Shown piece after piece: positions 12,115 through 23,958 of a stretch of 64,000 nucleotides of DNA. A model generated the notes under the pieces. The model did no database searches, was not told where the DNA came from, and was given only the letters and a program-made list of their open reading frames with translations. Made by a program: the position numbers and the translations under genes. The stretch is from Sphaerulina vaccinii (taxonomy: Eukaryota > Ascomycota > Dothideomycetes > Mycosphaerellales > Mycosphaerellaceae), in contig JAKUDP010000016.1 of assembly GCA_022570795.1 (NCBI GenBank), positions 1,178,001 through 1,242,000 on the forward strand, read 5' to 3'. Numbering within the stretch: the first letter of the stretch is position 1; each line of letters opens with the position of its first letter.

Positions 12115-15100
12115 ATGTCGTTCTTTGGGCCACCGAGCACACCAGGCCGATCGATACACACACACCAGTCCACAACGCCAGCAGGACAGCCTCCGACATG
12201 GCTGGAGAACACGGGCAAATCGACGACTCCAGCTGGAGAACCACCGCGAAGCTCGCGCTTTGGCAGAAGCTCATACAACCCAACGAAGAGTCCCAATCGA
12301 TTCGCGCGCAGGCAGCCGAAGCCTACCAGTAGCTTCGAACCGCCAGAATACAGCGATGAGGACGACGACGACGATGCGATGGGCGAGGATGACCCGGACT
12401 GGAATCCGACAGAATCAGCGCGCTCTGGCTTCCATGGACCACCACCAGCAGCGCCAACTCCACCGCGAGGACTGAAGCGCGATGCATATGGCGCAGTACG
12501 CGAGAATAGTGGCATCGCGGCTGTAGCACGAAGCGAGACGAGCAACAGTAGACCTGCAGCTCTGACGGAGCCGGACAATGTTGTCGTGGAGACTGAGCGA
12601 ATAGTGTCGGAGGTTGATTCAAAGATGCAGCGAAGGATCGTAGAGGGAGAGGCTGCGCTGGTGGAGACTGCGGCAGAGTTGACCAAGACGTGGAAACAAC
12701 ACAGTGATGTTCAGACAAAACCAGGCGCCATTGGACCCAAGTCAGAAGACAAGTTCACCACAGCGAGCTATCTGGCTTCTCTGCTTCTTCAACTACATCA
12801 TCCTCATACGAACACCCGCCAGCCGCAACCTGCAGGTCGGCTGAGAAATGGCTCAGTGCCTCCACCTTCACACAACGCGACTGTACCGCGGGCACTGCTT
12901 GACTGGCTCGAGACCTACCACCGACCATTCCCGGACGATTACGACGCCATCCATCTCTTCCAACCTGCGCCGTCTGCACACGAGTCATTCTGGGATGTAA
13001 TCTATGCCAGCTTGTTGCGCGGGCACATTGACAGGGTGATCAGACTGTTGACGGACGCCAAATGGGAGCACGCCGATACTGCGCTCGATGACGGGCAGGA
13101 TCAACCAGGATACCATGGAAGACAGTATGACAACGTTGTGGAGGTGGTTCAGGAGTGTAGTCACGTGCTAGACGAATGTCCTGGGCACCGTTACAACAAT
13201 TGGGATGTGAAGAGCGCGGAGTGGGCCATCTTCCGTGGACGTGTAAGAGCAGTGGCGGACGAGCTGGAAGCATTCGCTGAAGGGGATGATCTGAGCGAAT
13301 CGATGAATAACGGCGAGAACGTCTTTCAGCGTAGTCTGGGAGCAAGCTTGAACATGTCTACAGCTAGTCGGAGGGCGTCGAGCAGAGTTCCATGGACGAT
13401 ATACCAGAACCTGAAGCTATTGTATGGCTCGATTCTTGGTCAGCCAGATCAAATCTTGATGACTGCGCAAGAATGGGTAGAGGGTGCTCTATATCTGACT
13501 GTCTGGTGGGATGGCTCAGACGAGTCAGATCTGGACGTCAGTGTGAACCAGACTGCCATCAAGAGAGCACGAGATCGAACGCGCGAAGTCGACGTTGCGC
13601 CTCTGGCCGCTTACCGAAGAAGACTGGCCGATGCTTATATCAGAGTACAAGAACAGACCATCGAAGATGAGCACACCGGTCGTCAAGTGCTTGACACGGT
13701 CTTCCGGCCAGACACGACCGACATTGTGCAAGTTGGTCTAGGCTGCATTATGGAGGAGCAGGTCAGCAGCGTCATCAGCATCTTGCGGACCATGAGTATG
13801 CCTGTTGCAGTATCTGTGGTGGAAATCGCTGCTCTAGGAGGTTGGCTACCACTTGCACGTCCGAGTAGTAGAGGAGGCGCATTGGGGCAAGGAGGACTCT
13901 CTAAGGAAGATCTTCTAGTGCTCTCATATGGTGCGCCTCAGGAAAAGAACGATGAGGTGGATCGTGATGAGATCTTGATTGAGTATGCCGACTTGCTGTC
14001 TGGCAAAGAGAAGGTAGGGAGCACTTCTCCAGATACCTCTGACATAGCACTGACAAGTTTCCAGATCGACAGCAAGGAAGGGTGGGAACTCGCAGTCGCG
14101 TTCCTCAATCGACTCGACCAGACCGCTACTGCAAATACGAAAATCGGTGACCTTCTGGATCGCCTACAACTTACGAACGAAACTACAGTCGATAAAGTGC
14201 TGTCAGTCTGCGGCAAGCTCGGGCAGTACGAACAACAACGGAGCATAGCCGAGCGTTATGCAGACAATCTGGCCGAAAACACACAGTCATATGGGCTTGC
14301 GCTGATATACTACGCACGCGCACAAGCGAAGGAGAAGCTGAAGGACACAGTATCGCTTCTCACATCGCTGTCTCTTCTACATTCGACATCGATGCCAACA
14401 GTCAGCAACATCGACCGCAAGCTCAAGTCTCTCATAAGCTACGAACGTGAAGCACTCCAGCAGCTCGGGAATGCAGACATGGAAGCAGCGCAGCTGCTTG
14501 CCTCGCATGTCAGTGGCTATGCTATGCTGCGCAAGTTCTACGATCTTCGTGATCAGGACGTACTGGCTACAACACCGGTACCCCTCAGACCTCTTGAGCG
14601 TCGTCGTCAAGCCGCAGCATCATTGTTTGCGATTATGAAGAGCGCAGCAGATTGTATCCCTGGAGGACTCTTCGACCCGGAAGCCGAGACTGTCATTCCT
14701 GTCGAAGGTCTCCTAGCTCTATTCGGCGAAAGTCTACCATTCCTTGGTCAAGACAAGCGTATCTTCACGCAAGAACACACATTCGGCTTGCTCGCGATCC
14801 TCGAGGACTTTGTCGCCGCTCCAGGACGAGTGCGAGAGAATGCCGAATCACTCCTGTCGGCAAGTTTGGGCGCATATCGAGATGAGCATAACACCGGGAC
14901 TGGACCTTTCGCAAAGAAAGGTCGAGGGAAGAAGAATGCCAATTCGGATTTGAGCAAGAGTGTTGGCTCGAGTTGGGAATTGTTAGCAGAGAGTGTTGCA
15001 GTTGACCCAAAGAAGGGCGAGCAGACTCAACGTGCTTGGGATTGGAGACAAGGACTTGTGAACGGCGGTCTTGAAGGGACCGAAGAAGAGGTGGTGAAGT

Positions 15101-15162
15101 TAGTGAGAGAAGCGTTAGTCAGAGAAGTTGCTCGTGGTTGGGGAGGGCAGATCAATTGGTAG
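12115..15162 (+). CDS. nup85: Nucleoporin Nup85 (Y/Nup107-160 complex)
   Basis: A single 1015-residue exon. The N-terminal 150 residues are disordered (MSFFGPPSTPGRS, acidic DDDDD run); the rest is helical and matches the Nup85 family, including TASYLASLLLQLHHP, ESFWDVIYASLLRGHIDRVIRLL and later ALIYYARAQ. Nup85 is a scaffold subunit of the Y-shaped nuclear pore subcomplex. The frame also contains an ATG at 12070, but 12115 gives the family-like start and a good context (CAACATG). C-terminal residues end GWGGQINW. Confidence 0.85.
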   Translation: MSFFGPPSTPGRSIHTHQSTTPAGQPPTWLENTGKSTTPAGEPPRSSRFGRSSYNPTKSPNRFARRQPKPTSSFEPPEYSDEDDDDDAMGEDDPDWNPTESARSGFHGPPPAAPTPPRGLKRDAYGAVRENSGIAAVARSETSNSRPAALTEPDNVVVETERIVSEVDSKMQRRIVEGEAALVETAAELTKTWKQHSDVQTKPGAIGPKSEDKFTTASYLASLLLQLHHPHTNTRQPQPAGRLRNGSVPPPSHNATVPRALLDWLETYHRPFPDDYDAIHLFQPAPSAHESFWDVIYASLLRGHIDRVIRLLTDAKWEHADTALDDGQDQPGYHGRQYDNVVEVVQECSHVLDECPGHRYNNWDVKSAEWAIFRGRVRAVADELEAFAEGDDLSESMNNGENVFQRSLGASLNMSTASRRASSRVPWTIYQNLKLLYGSILGQPDQILMTAQEWVEGALYLTVWWDGSDESDLDVSVNQTAIKRARDRTREVDVAPLAAYRRRLADAYIRVQEQTIEDEHTGRQVLDTVFRPDTTDIVQVGLGCIMEEQVSSVISILRTMSMPVAVSVVEIAALGGWLPLARPSSRGGALGQGGLSKEDLLVLSYGAPQEKNDEVDRDEILIEYADLLSGKEKVGSTSPDTSDIALTSFQIDSKEGWELAVAFLNRLDQTATANTKIGDLLDRLQLTNETTVDKVLSVCGKLGQYEQQRSIAERYADNLAENTQSYGLALIYYARAQAKEKLKDTVSLLTSLSLLHSTSMPTVSNIDRKLKSLISYEREALQQLGNADMEAAQLLASHVSGYAMLRKFYDLRDQDVLATTPVPLRPLERRRQAAASLFAIMKSAADCIPGGLFDPEAETVIPVEGLLALFGESLPFLGQDKRIFTQEHTFGLLAILEDFVAAPGRVRENAESLLSASLGAYRDEHNTGTGPFAKKGRGKKNANSDLSKSVGSSWELLAESVAVDPKKGEQTQRAWDWRQGLVNGGLEGTEEEVVKLVREALVREVARGWGGQINW

Positions 15163-15686
15163 TCACAGCTGCTCTAGCAGGTATCAACCATATCACGACC
15201 AGCCTCAACTACATCGTGACAACAGCCTACTCGAATTGACCACGAGCATGTCACACATTTATAGATCGTGCGAAATGGTTGACGACACGGGCGACACAGA
15301 CTGTGCTCATGCATCAATCAAGTACTGGAAAGTGACCACCCACTTGTCCCAGATGTCCAGTGTAACCTCAAAAAGCTTCGAATTCATGAAAGTCAATAAT
15401 TCGACGAAATTATGCCCGCTGATGCGTCTCACCACCAAACGCGCTCAAACTTCGCAGACAATCTTCAAATACGTCTCGAACTCTTTCTGGTAACGGAGAG
15501 CCTGATCGCATGAGAGCTGACATCGCCGCCTCCAAGGATATCGCTAACCCTAGGGAAAACTTTCTACCGCCTCAAACCGGTGTAGACAGTTGACGACCGC
15601 TCAAAGGTGTTCACGGAACAGAACAGTCTCTGAAGAGGTAAAACATTATGTATGTACCAATGCACGCTATGCTATGCTATACCAAC
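15163..15686. other. Convergent intergenic region
   Basis: 3' flanks of nup85 and of the CSC1-like gene. Nothing recognised. Confidence 0.4.
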
Positions 15687-18600
15687 TCAAAGAACCCAAT
15701 CCAGCAGCCAATCTGACCTCACATCAGGGGCCGGTTGCACGACCTCGCAATGATTCTTCGCTGTCAGGAAAGCTCCCGCATTACTGTACTGTAAGTGTTT
15801 TCCATATTTCTTCGCGCGCCTCACACTATCGTCTGACACGCCAGCCGCGTCCTGCGGTATCCAGACAGTAGGCGTGGGTTCACGCGTGACAGGGTCTTGG
15901 TAGGCAGCTCTGAGCTCCGCTTGCCTTTCCGCAGGAGATAAGTCGATCAGCTCGTCCGGATATCGGCTTAGTGCTTCGCCAAGCTGGTTACCAACCTCGA
16001 TGCGTCTGGCAGCACCTGTGTGAAGAGTCATGTGCTCTCGTTCCGGAATGGTCATCGCTGCAATCCGATTGTTGACTCGCAACATCGTCTTTCGTGCGTT
16101 CGCTGCTGTTTCGCTTAGTCCAGATGTGAATCCGCGGCCTGTGTCCTTCATTCGTTCTCGTGTTGTTCTGTTGCCTGCCGACTTCTGGTCGTGATCTGTC
16201 TTCTCTCCGTCGATGTGTACCTCAGGCAGCTCATTGCCAGCTTCTTCGGCTTCTCGATCTATTTCGCTGCTCGGGCGACCTCTAGTTTCCGCTTCAAGTA
16301 GCTTTTCCTCAGCCTCGACTGCCTTGTCTTCCAGCGTGACGGGCATCAGCTCCGACAAGGGCCGCATTGTCTGCTCCAAGACGTAGTGATATGCGGCAGT
16401 CAGGGCTAGTGCAACAATCATAATGATCGCTTGCGGAGTACAGGCAACATTGTCATTGCTGTTCCGGACAATGAAGAAAAGGCCGATGAGTGTTATCTCC
16501 ATGATATACACTCCGGCGAACAGTTGAGACAGCGCATTCTCGAATAGCAGTCCGTGCGTGTCGACTTTGTTGCGCTGAACATAATAGTAGTTGTGTCTGT
16601 ATGCGATCCAGAACAACATGAATACGCAGGAGATGAATATTAGCATCAGTGGGCTGATGATGGCGTATATGAGTCCAATCACCGCGAAGTTGGTCCAGAG
16701 CGCATAGATGTTTCCCCTAGATATTGATAAGCGTTACTGCTCACTGATGTCTCCTATCGAGTGTACTTACCACATTTGATGCGGGATCGTAGTTTGAAGC
16801 CATGCTTCCTCCCGAGGAGTCTGCGTGAACCAGGGCCAGATGAGCGTGATGAAGAGAATTCGCAAGTACTGAAACAGGAGACTGCCGCTGAAGCCAAGGG
16901 CTTGGATGATGAGGTAGTTGAAGAAGTAATTCGAGGCTCGTGGTAGGTCGGTCGCCAAGGTCGACACGATGGAGACCGGATTGTTGAGAATAGTGGCGAT
17001 GGCAGCGATGAGACCCGAAGAGATGGATGTCACCAGGACTAATTCAATGAGGAGGAAAGTGAAGTAGAAAGCTTGGGTGATGAGCTCCCGGCGACTGCGT
17101 GTGGGCGCTCCGACGAGCACGGCGAGCTTTCGACACAGCGCCGGCACGACTAGTTGGACAAGCAGAGCCAGGAGTATGGATGTTAGAGGGCCTGAAAGTA
17201 GTTAGCAAGGGACAGACGTCTGAATACTGAAGATGCAGTACCTGAAATCAAACTTATGACCCACGAAGGCCATGATCGCAGCCAGGCCAGGTAGTCTTCG
17301 GAGAGCCTGAGCGAGTCTAGCTGTGACAGTATGCCGAGGAAGAAAGCCGGTATTGCCCATAGTATCAGTATACCCACGAATAACACGAGAGCGATGCAGG
17401 ATCTGATGAAACGCTGCAGAGATGTGAGGCCCATGTTCTTCCAGACAATTTCATGAGGCGCAACGTCCAGGTATCTTGGTGTCATGATCCCAGGCTGATG
17501 ATGGCTGATCAAGGCACAAGCCATGTTGGCCGACATCTGCCTGTCGAATTGAATGAAAGCAGAGTTTTGTAGTTTGAACTGATCTTCGTCATCGAGTTCT
17601 GACAGCATCGCATCGATCTGCACAGTCAGGCGAGCAATCTCCTCCCGGAGCCAGGCAATCTTGGGCACCTTCTCGTGGCTGCGTTGCCAGAACTTGATAG
17701 TTGAAGCAGGCATCAGCCCACCGCCTGGCTTCTCCACCAGTGAGACCCATGATTCCGAAGACTCCTTGAGATATTGGCGCCAGAGCTGCTGTTTGTCCTT
17801 GCAATCGGCCTCGAAAGCGGCGATGATGTGCTGTCCCGCGTCCGAACTTTCAGCGTTGAGATCGTCCTCGGGCACGGCCGTGTCCTCCGAGGTTCGCGAG
17901 GACTGAGCTGGGTTACGTCCAGTGTTGTCAGTCTTACGGTAGCGCTTGTTGACCAGCCTCAAGAATTTCAGTTCTTCCTTTTCGAGGGCATGGCAGGCGG
18001 ACCTGCGCTGAGCGACTAATTTTCGTAAGGTCCCGTAGTCCCGATTGACCCAGACGCGAAGCCTAGATCTATCATCGTTGTCCACGAAGACGTCAAACAG
18101 TGCCTTCAAGGCCTCTTCACTCCGGTACTCGCTTGGTATGTTGGTGACGAGTATCGTCTTTGCTGAAGCGCGCAGTCGATGCTCGGGCGAGGTCAGATAT
18201 TCCTGCCGAACGTTGATGAAATGTAGCTTCTCGCGGTAGATGCGGTACAGCGTCCACGAGATCAACAAGAGTGCACAGATGAGATGCGCCCAGTATCGGT
18301 CTGTATGTGTGGGCGCCACGTTCTGCCATGACAGCGTATCTATCCCGCGAACAGTATAAGTCTGGTTCTCTCCGCCGACGAGGAATGTGTTCTGGTCCTT
18401 GCCGCCATTGTAGTTGATTGGCAGTAGAATCAGGATTATAATCACCATCAGTGGAAGGAAGATGATTATCATAGCCCGGAGAAATCGAATCGCGAAGTAT
18501 CCATCCAGACCGCACTTGAGCTTAAGCTCTTCGCCTGTGATCTTGAAGATGCGAGTGATCCATTTGATAGCGTTCGTGGGAATAGCCTCGACACGTAGCC

Positions 18601-18855
18601 GCTCCTGTACCAGATAGGTCTTTGGCTGACTGATCTCAAGTCAGTATGATGTCTTTCTAGTTATAGCGACCGCACTGACTATATGCGACGGCCGATATTC
18701 GAGCTCTTGAGCAGAAAGAAGCCGGACAACTGGAAAGCGAACAGACCCGCGCCTGTGGCGAGGTTCAGGAAGAAGGCATGAGTCGTGACAGGTGCATCCG
18801 ACTGTGCTGACCCAGCGTTTCCGTCGAAGATGCTGCTTATGTTAACACCGGACAT
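15687..18855 (-). CDS. CSC1/OSCA-like calcium-permeable osmosensitive channel (DUF221)
   Basis: Exons 18855-18680, 18629-17242, 17191-16771 and 16716-15687 give about 1004 residues. N-terminus has a first membrane helix (AFFLNLATGAGLFAFQLSGFF) and then RIYQPKTYLV, a hallmark just before the first cytosolic loop. The large hydrophilic PHM7-type cytosolic domain lies at about residues 170-400 (AFIQFDRQMSANMACALISHHQP, DVAPHEIVWKN). The 7TM RSN1-like domain follows (TREELITQAFYF-type segment, ISSGLIAAIATIL, YRHNYYYVQRNKVDTHG), then a charged C-terminal tail of about 200 residues. All three introns have GT-AG ends and preserve the frame. Predicted plasma-membrane mechanosensitive or osmosensitive channel; function is inferred from the family. 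Confidence 0.9.
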
Positions 18856-19463
18856 GGCTTGCGAACATGTCGCGAGTAATGGTTATGAAAGTCGATGTAG
18901 ATTTTAGGAGAGTTGTTGTTCTGTAGACTAGCGGCGCGTCATGAGAGTTTCATTTCCAGACCGCCGATCTGGCCAAGGAACTGTCGATCTTCCCGTGACG
19001 ATGGCGAAGATACTGTACAAAGTACCGAGATCGTGATGTTCTACCATCTTGAAGGCTCGTACTAAGAACAGGAACTGCCATGAACATATCGAGTTTCATG
19101 CCCTGGTTCGAAGGAAGTCTTCACTTCCCCGGTAATGCTGACATGTTCACCATTCCATCGTGGCGCTAGTGATGAGGCTCGTGCGACAATTCCCCGATGT
19201 GATGTGATGCCTATCGAAAGAAACCCCACTCTGAAAGCCACGAAAGCCACCACAGTCACGAACATCAACAAGAACACTCCAACAACTTCCAAACAACCGA
19301 CTCGAGCTTGGCTACGTACACCGACCTTCGATCACCACTTCCCTTCTGTTCGCGGTATTCGATTGTAGAATCGATCGTCGGCACGAACAACACTATCAAA
19401 GTATTGGAGGCGTGGTAGCGAAACAGTCACTGGAGCAGGGTCGAGAGAGGAAACACCACCACA
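18856..19463. other. Divergent promoter region, CSC1-like / ubc2
   Basis: A 608-bp region between divergent genes. Short frames on both strands overlap and are not convincing. No defined motif seen. Confidence 0.4.
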
Positions 19464-20052
19464 ATGTCGACGGCAGCGCGTAGGAGATTGATGCGCGACT
19501 TCAAGCGCATGCAGACCGATCCGCCAGCAGGCGTGAGCGCGAGTCCCATAGCAGACAACGTCATGACTTGGTAGGATTCATCTTCAACACGACCAGTCTG
19601 TGACTTGAAGAGCAGGAGCTGATCGGAAACTGTACAGGAACGCTGTAATCATTGGACCATCAGACACACCGTTCGAGGACGGCACATTCCGACTCGTCAT
19701 GCACTTCGAAGAACAGTACCCCAACAAACCTCCCGGAGTCAAGTTCATAAGCCAAATGTTCCACCCGAACGTCTATGGAACTGGAGAGCTCTGCTTGGAC
19801 ATCTTGCAGAACAGGTGGAGTCCGACGTACGATGTGGCGGCGATCTTGACGAGTGTGCAGAGGTGAGTGGAGAGTCGGTAGTTTGGTAGTGGCGACTAGG
19901 AGGATGTGCTAACAGACAGACTCTGTAGTCTGCTGAACGATCCCAATACATCGAGTCCCGCGAACGTCGAAGCGAGTAACCTCTATAAGGACAATCGCAA
20001 AGAGTATACAAAGCGAGTGCGAGAGACTGTTGAGAAGAGCTGGGAGGACTGA
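19464..20052 (+). CDS. ubc2: Ubiquitin-conjugating enzyme E2 (Rad6/Ubc2)
   Basis: Exons 19464-19570, 19638-19862 and 19929-20052 give exactly 151 residues, the standard length for filamentous fungal Rad6. The start MSTAARRRLMRDFKRMQ, the HPN motif of FHPNVYGTG, the catalytic Cys88 in GELCLDIL, and the WSPTYDVAAIL segment are all present. There is no long acidic tail of the yeast kind. Rad6 with Rad18 modifies PCNA in post-replication repair, with Bre1 it monoubiquitinates H2B, and with Ubr1 it serves the N-end rule. Introns (67 and 66 nt) are GT-AG and in frame. Confidence 0.97.
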
Positions 20053-20787
20053 ATTGGAGATTGCTTGATATGGAATGAGGTGTGCTACAATTGCACTAGC
20101 TGGACCAGAACGTGCTCTGATCATCCACGCGATATCAAGGCCGTCAAAGCGCGTCGGGCAGAAGGTATCAGAGGACATTGCAGGAAGTTATGCATGGAGT
20201 ACATCTTGACATCAGCGCGGCGCTGGGTTAATTGTAAAGACCTCACGAATGATAACACGACCATGGATGACACACTATAGCATATGATTGTGCTTTCAGC
20301 GAGCGAATGTAGGGCACGTTGTTCGAGCCATTACTGCATATGCGAGCGTAGGAAATGGGGTCAGAGAGAGCTGCAGACAGGAACAAGAGAGACATTCATC
20401 GAGGTCGTGTGCCCGATTGTAGCCAGTATCTTCACGAGCTTTTCCTCGTACGTTCAAGGCAGCTAGTGCCGTCGGTGCTGGCTGCTCGACTTCAACACTG
20501 CATAAGGTACGCCAGTATCTATCAGCTGTAGCAGTACGTTATCGTCCGAATTCAGGTTGAAGCTCTCGTTCTTGTAAGGACGGGTCGGCAGCAGTAACCA
20601 GAAGGATAGAACGGCAGCATAGTCTCATCTTGGCTGGTAAAATAATAGCGTCCGTACATGCCGAACCAATACTGACGATCTGTAGCATGTTACAAAAGGT
20701 GAATGGAAAGTGACAGGCCGTTAGCTTCCGCTCTAAGCGAACCAAAGGGACGGCGCGAACCTGAGCATCTACGACCCACACATCGAG
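20053..20787. other. Intergenic region between ubc2 and PIG-H
   Basis: 735 bp, with only short uninformative frames. Presumed ubc2 3' flank and PIG-H promoter. Confidence 0.4.
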
Positions 20788-21506
20788 ATGACCTTGAGCA
20801 CAACAACTTCAACATTCAAGATGCTCACCACGAAACGACCGACGCAGACAACAGTCCTCTACACAGTATCAACCCGCTCCCCAAACAAGACCATAAAATC
20901 ACGACTCACAACCTCACTATCTCTCCTGACCCGACTCGTCGCAGGCCTCCTAGTCCTAGCCTGCCTACTCCTCGAATACCATCAAATCTTCAACAACAAC
21001 TCCCTCACCAACGCAGATGGATCAACTCGTCTTCAGAAGACCTCTGCTCTCATTGCCTCGAGCTCACTCGGCCAATACATAAAGACTATACCGACTCCAT
21101 ACCGTCTCATTTCCATTTTGGGAACTTTCTGGTTCATCTTCCGCAAATCGCACACTACAGAATCTCTTCTCGTGATTAGAGGGTTGGGTGTGCAGACTAC
21201 TACGAGTAGTCCGAATTACTTATGGACTGGATCTACGAGATTTATTCCGACGAATGTGATTCAGGATATTTTTATTCACGAGGCTTTTGAGGGGTTTGAT
21301 GTTAAGTACTATTTGAGTATTGTTGTTGAGGGAGAAGAGGATGTTGTTGTGGTTTTTCCGGTTCGTCGTCCTTCATCTGTTTGCGGTTGCGATATGATAG
21401 CGGTGGTAATGCTGACATGTTGCAGAGCATATTGCCACGAAGAGAGGTATTGGAGCAGGTCTGGAGAGGAGCCCGGGCTTGTTTGTATGGGCCTAAGTCT
21501 GGATGA
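20788..21506 (+). CDS. gpi15: GPI-GlcNAc transferase subunit PIG-H (Gpi15)
   Basis: Exons 20788-21360 and 21426-21506 encode about 217 residues. The PIG-H signature is clear: TESLLVIRGLGVQ, then RFIPTNVIQDIFIHEAFEGF, YYLSIVVEGEEDVVVVFP and, after the intron, SILPRREVLEQVWRGARACLYG. Two hydrophobic segments (LVAGLLVLACLLLE; LISILGTFWFIF) form the membrane hairpin. The protein is a non-catalytic subunit of the ER complex that adds GlcNAc to phosphatidylinositol, the first step of GPI anchor synthesis. The intron donor is GTTCGT, weak but supported by the in-frame family match on both sides. ATG 20788 is used; ATG 20821, eleven codons later, is possible. It ends 38 bp from the converging deg1 gene. 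Confidence 0.88.
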
Positions 21507-21544
21507 GGAGAGTTCTTACTTTCTAGTGGCTATGAACGACTACT

Positions 21545-23278
21545 CTACTCATCGACATATACGACACGAGCTGGCTTTGCTACCAGCCCTTTCCGTGCTG
21601 CATAGCGCGCGTTTACGACATCAGGCGTTTCCATTTGCTCGCGCTCGGCAATTGGAGTGTACGTCCCCATTGTACGAGGCACAGCGCTACCATCAAAGAC
21701 ACGCGCACTTCTTTCAGCATCTAAAAACGGGCTCTGCTCGGATAGGGACTGCTGTCCCTGTGCTGAGACTACGCCCATCAGACTCCAGGCTAGGACTTCG
21801 TCCATCTTGCGCTTCCGCCAGAGACTCCAAAGATCGTCCATGATGCCACTGCGACCATGCTTGCCATCTTCAACACCTGTAGTCGATCTCTTGGCTTGCT
21901 CCCGCCCACCGACTTCATCACCGATGTATATCCACTTCATGGCATCGTGGTATCCGCCCGCGGCAATTTGACCATCATCCGCATGATCGGCATTCGAAAT
22001 CTGTTCAGCACTTGGAAATATGCAATCCCACAGCACGAGCGGGACATCACTAGCCATTTCGTAGTGTGGCTTGCCCGGAGTCTTCTGAACGTCAAGCAGG
22101 TCGTCTACAACACCGGGCTGCTCATAGCCTTGGCCAACCAGGAACAGTACAGCGACCAGATGACGAACCTGGTGCCAAAGGAAAGCACTGCCACGAACCT
22201 CGAAGTAGTAAAGCTTTGGCGATGCAGCATTACTTACGACCGAATAATGTGGATCTACTTCATGTATACCAGCATGAAATATCCTCCTTTCCCAATTTGT
22301 GATCTGTTTGCTCGGATCGACTTTGCAGAGGTTGCGGAAGTCATGTAGACCTACGTACTTCTTCGCAGCAATTTCCATCGCTTCGACATCGAGGTAGCCC
22401 TCTCCAGGCTTGCCATTCTCCTCGAGTAGTTTGCTACCAGGTAGAGGTGCGTAAGCAGGATTTGTGAAGAAGTATCGATATCTTCTCTCTTTGCAATTGA
22501 ACCTTGCAGAGAAGTCATCGCCTGGTTCCGGACACCATGCTAGGATGCGAATATCGGGAGGGAGAACGCGGTTGATAAGTTGGATGTATGGTAGTTCGTC
22601 TCTGATAGGATCGAACTCGTTCTCTTCGCTTGCATCTGGCAAAGGAGTATCAGCGCCTTGACCTTCTGCGCCAGCGCTCACTTCGTTTGGCATCTTCTTC
22701 CTTGTCGTCCGCGCGCTCCGTACTCGCACGCCTATGACTTGACCGAAGGCGCTCACGCCGCGATCTGTTCTGCCACATTTACTGTAGTCTATGCCATCCC
22801 AGCAGACATCGTCTTCACTTTGGCCAGGTTTATGTTCTGGGAAGATGAGTTTGACCTTCCGCATTGCTTTCCATATCTCTTCTTCGATCGTAGGTAGCGG
22901 TGTAATGTTGTTCGCGTGATGCTCGAAACCATTGTAGTTGCCGCCCAAGTAAGCAAATTTCAGGGCGATCAGTCGCGTGTGATATCTGCTCGCATCGAAT
23001 TTCTTCGGCTCTTTCCTGGGTTTCCTGAACTTCGGCGGTGTTGGGGATGTACTTGACAAGCCGTTGACGGCGTGTTGCTCGTTCTGAATTCGTAGTTGTG
23101 CCTCGAGGTCGCTGACACGCTTCACCAGGTCGGCATTGGACCAAGAGGCGTAGTCTGTCTCCATGGCTGTGTTCTTGCTGCTATAGCGGACTGATGAGGT
23201 ATAGAACGTCTTACGGAGAGGACTTCTAGCTTGAATCTGGATGCAGCGCAACAGAATTGGCAGAGGCCAGCGCCTCAT
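21545..23278 (-). CDS. deg1: tRNA pseudouridine synthase Deg1/Pus3
   Basis: A single exon of 577 residues. The TruA-family core contains the catalytic aspartate in KCGRTDRGVSAFGQV, the tRNA-binding FSARFNCKERRYRYFF block, the FHAGIHE strand and FLWHQVRHLVAVLF. The Pus3 clade modifies U38/U39 in the anticodon stem of cytoplasmic and mitochondrial tRNAs. The first 38 residues (MRRWPLPILLRCIQIQARS, then KTFYTSSVRYSSK) resemble a mitochondrial presequence, and a second Met (METDYASWSNADL) follows at residue 39, which may give two isoforms. A short coiled-coil-like stretch (LVKRVSDLEAQLRIQNEQ) precedes the catalytic domain. Confidence 0.94.
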   Translation of the reverse strand: MRRWPLPILLRCIQIQARSPLRKTFYTSSVRYSSKNTAMETDYASWSNADLVKRVSDLEAQLRIQNEQHAVNGLSSTSPTPPKFRKPRKEPKKFDASRYHTRLIALKFAYLGGNYNGFEHHANNITPLPTIEEEIWKAMRKVKLIFPEHKPGQSEDDVCWDGIDYSKCGRTDRGVSAFGQVIGVRVRSARTTRKKMPNEVSAGAEGQGADTPLPDASEENEFDPIRDELPYIQLINRVLPPDIRILAWCPEPGDDFSARFNCKERRYRYFFTNPAYAPLPGSKLLEENGKPGEGYLDVEAMEIAAKKYVGLHDFRNLCKVDPSKQITNWERRIFHAGIHEVDPHYSVVSNAASPKLYYFEVRGSAFLWHQVRHLVAVLFLVGQGYEQPGVVDDLLDVQKTPGKPHYEMASDVPLVLWDCIFPSAEQISNADHADDGQIAAGGYHDAMKWIYIGDEVGGREQAKRSTTGVEDGKHGRSGIMDDLWSLWRKRKMDEVLAWSLMGVVSAQGQQSLSEQSPFLDAERSARVFDGSAVPRTMGTYTPIAEREQMETPDVVNARYAARKGLVAKPARVVYVDE

Positions 23279-23958
23279 GCTTGACTAACATTGATGTTAG
23301 AGGAGTCATGGTGGAAGAATTTGAGTGGAGACTCCGAAAGTTCGCCGCTGCGTTTGCTCGACTTTGCTTCCCCCCTCTTCCTACACTTCGCCTCTACAAC
23401 AACGACATACCATACATCGCGGCTGCCGCGGCCTCTCGCGCGCCTCATAAACGAATCCACGAGGAAGACCTTCACAAGACACCTGAAAAGATGAGCAGTG
23501 TCAAGATTGGAGGCGTCAACTCGGATAGATATAATGCGAGACTACATACAGTTCTGTGCTGCTGATATGGCCATCATGTAGGTAAGAGCTGGGCCTACGA
23601 GATGGCGGATGGGGCCCAAGAACGCCTACGCGACTCCAAGATCTAAGGCATTACCAAGTCAATCCTGCGAGGAGATGTCCTATGGCATTTCTTGAGCCTC
23701 TCCCTACCGATATGCTATCGCGTGCTCAGAGGTTGACTTACAGCTGTACATTGTGCGGTGACGCGCGACCAGAATGCTAAGGACTTGGCTTCCGCGGACG
23801 ACTAACTTGGCCTGAGTATCAGTCTACCAGTCGACATACGAAAGTATGGCAGTACGCCCGTCTAGGGACTCTTATAGTTGTGGTCTTCTTCCACGCTGCA
23901 GTGCCATAAGGTATTCCCATTACGACCAAAGAGCTTCCGCTAAGCTCAGAAACCAACG
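23279..23958. other. Divergent promoter region, deg1 / SNF transporter
   Basis: 680 bp with no convincing gene. A 25-codon frame starting MSSVKIGGVNSDRYN at 23491 lacks support. Confidence 0.35.
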
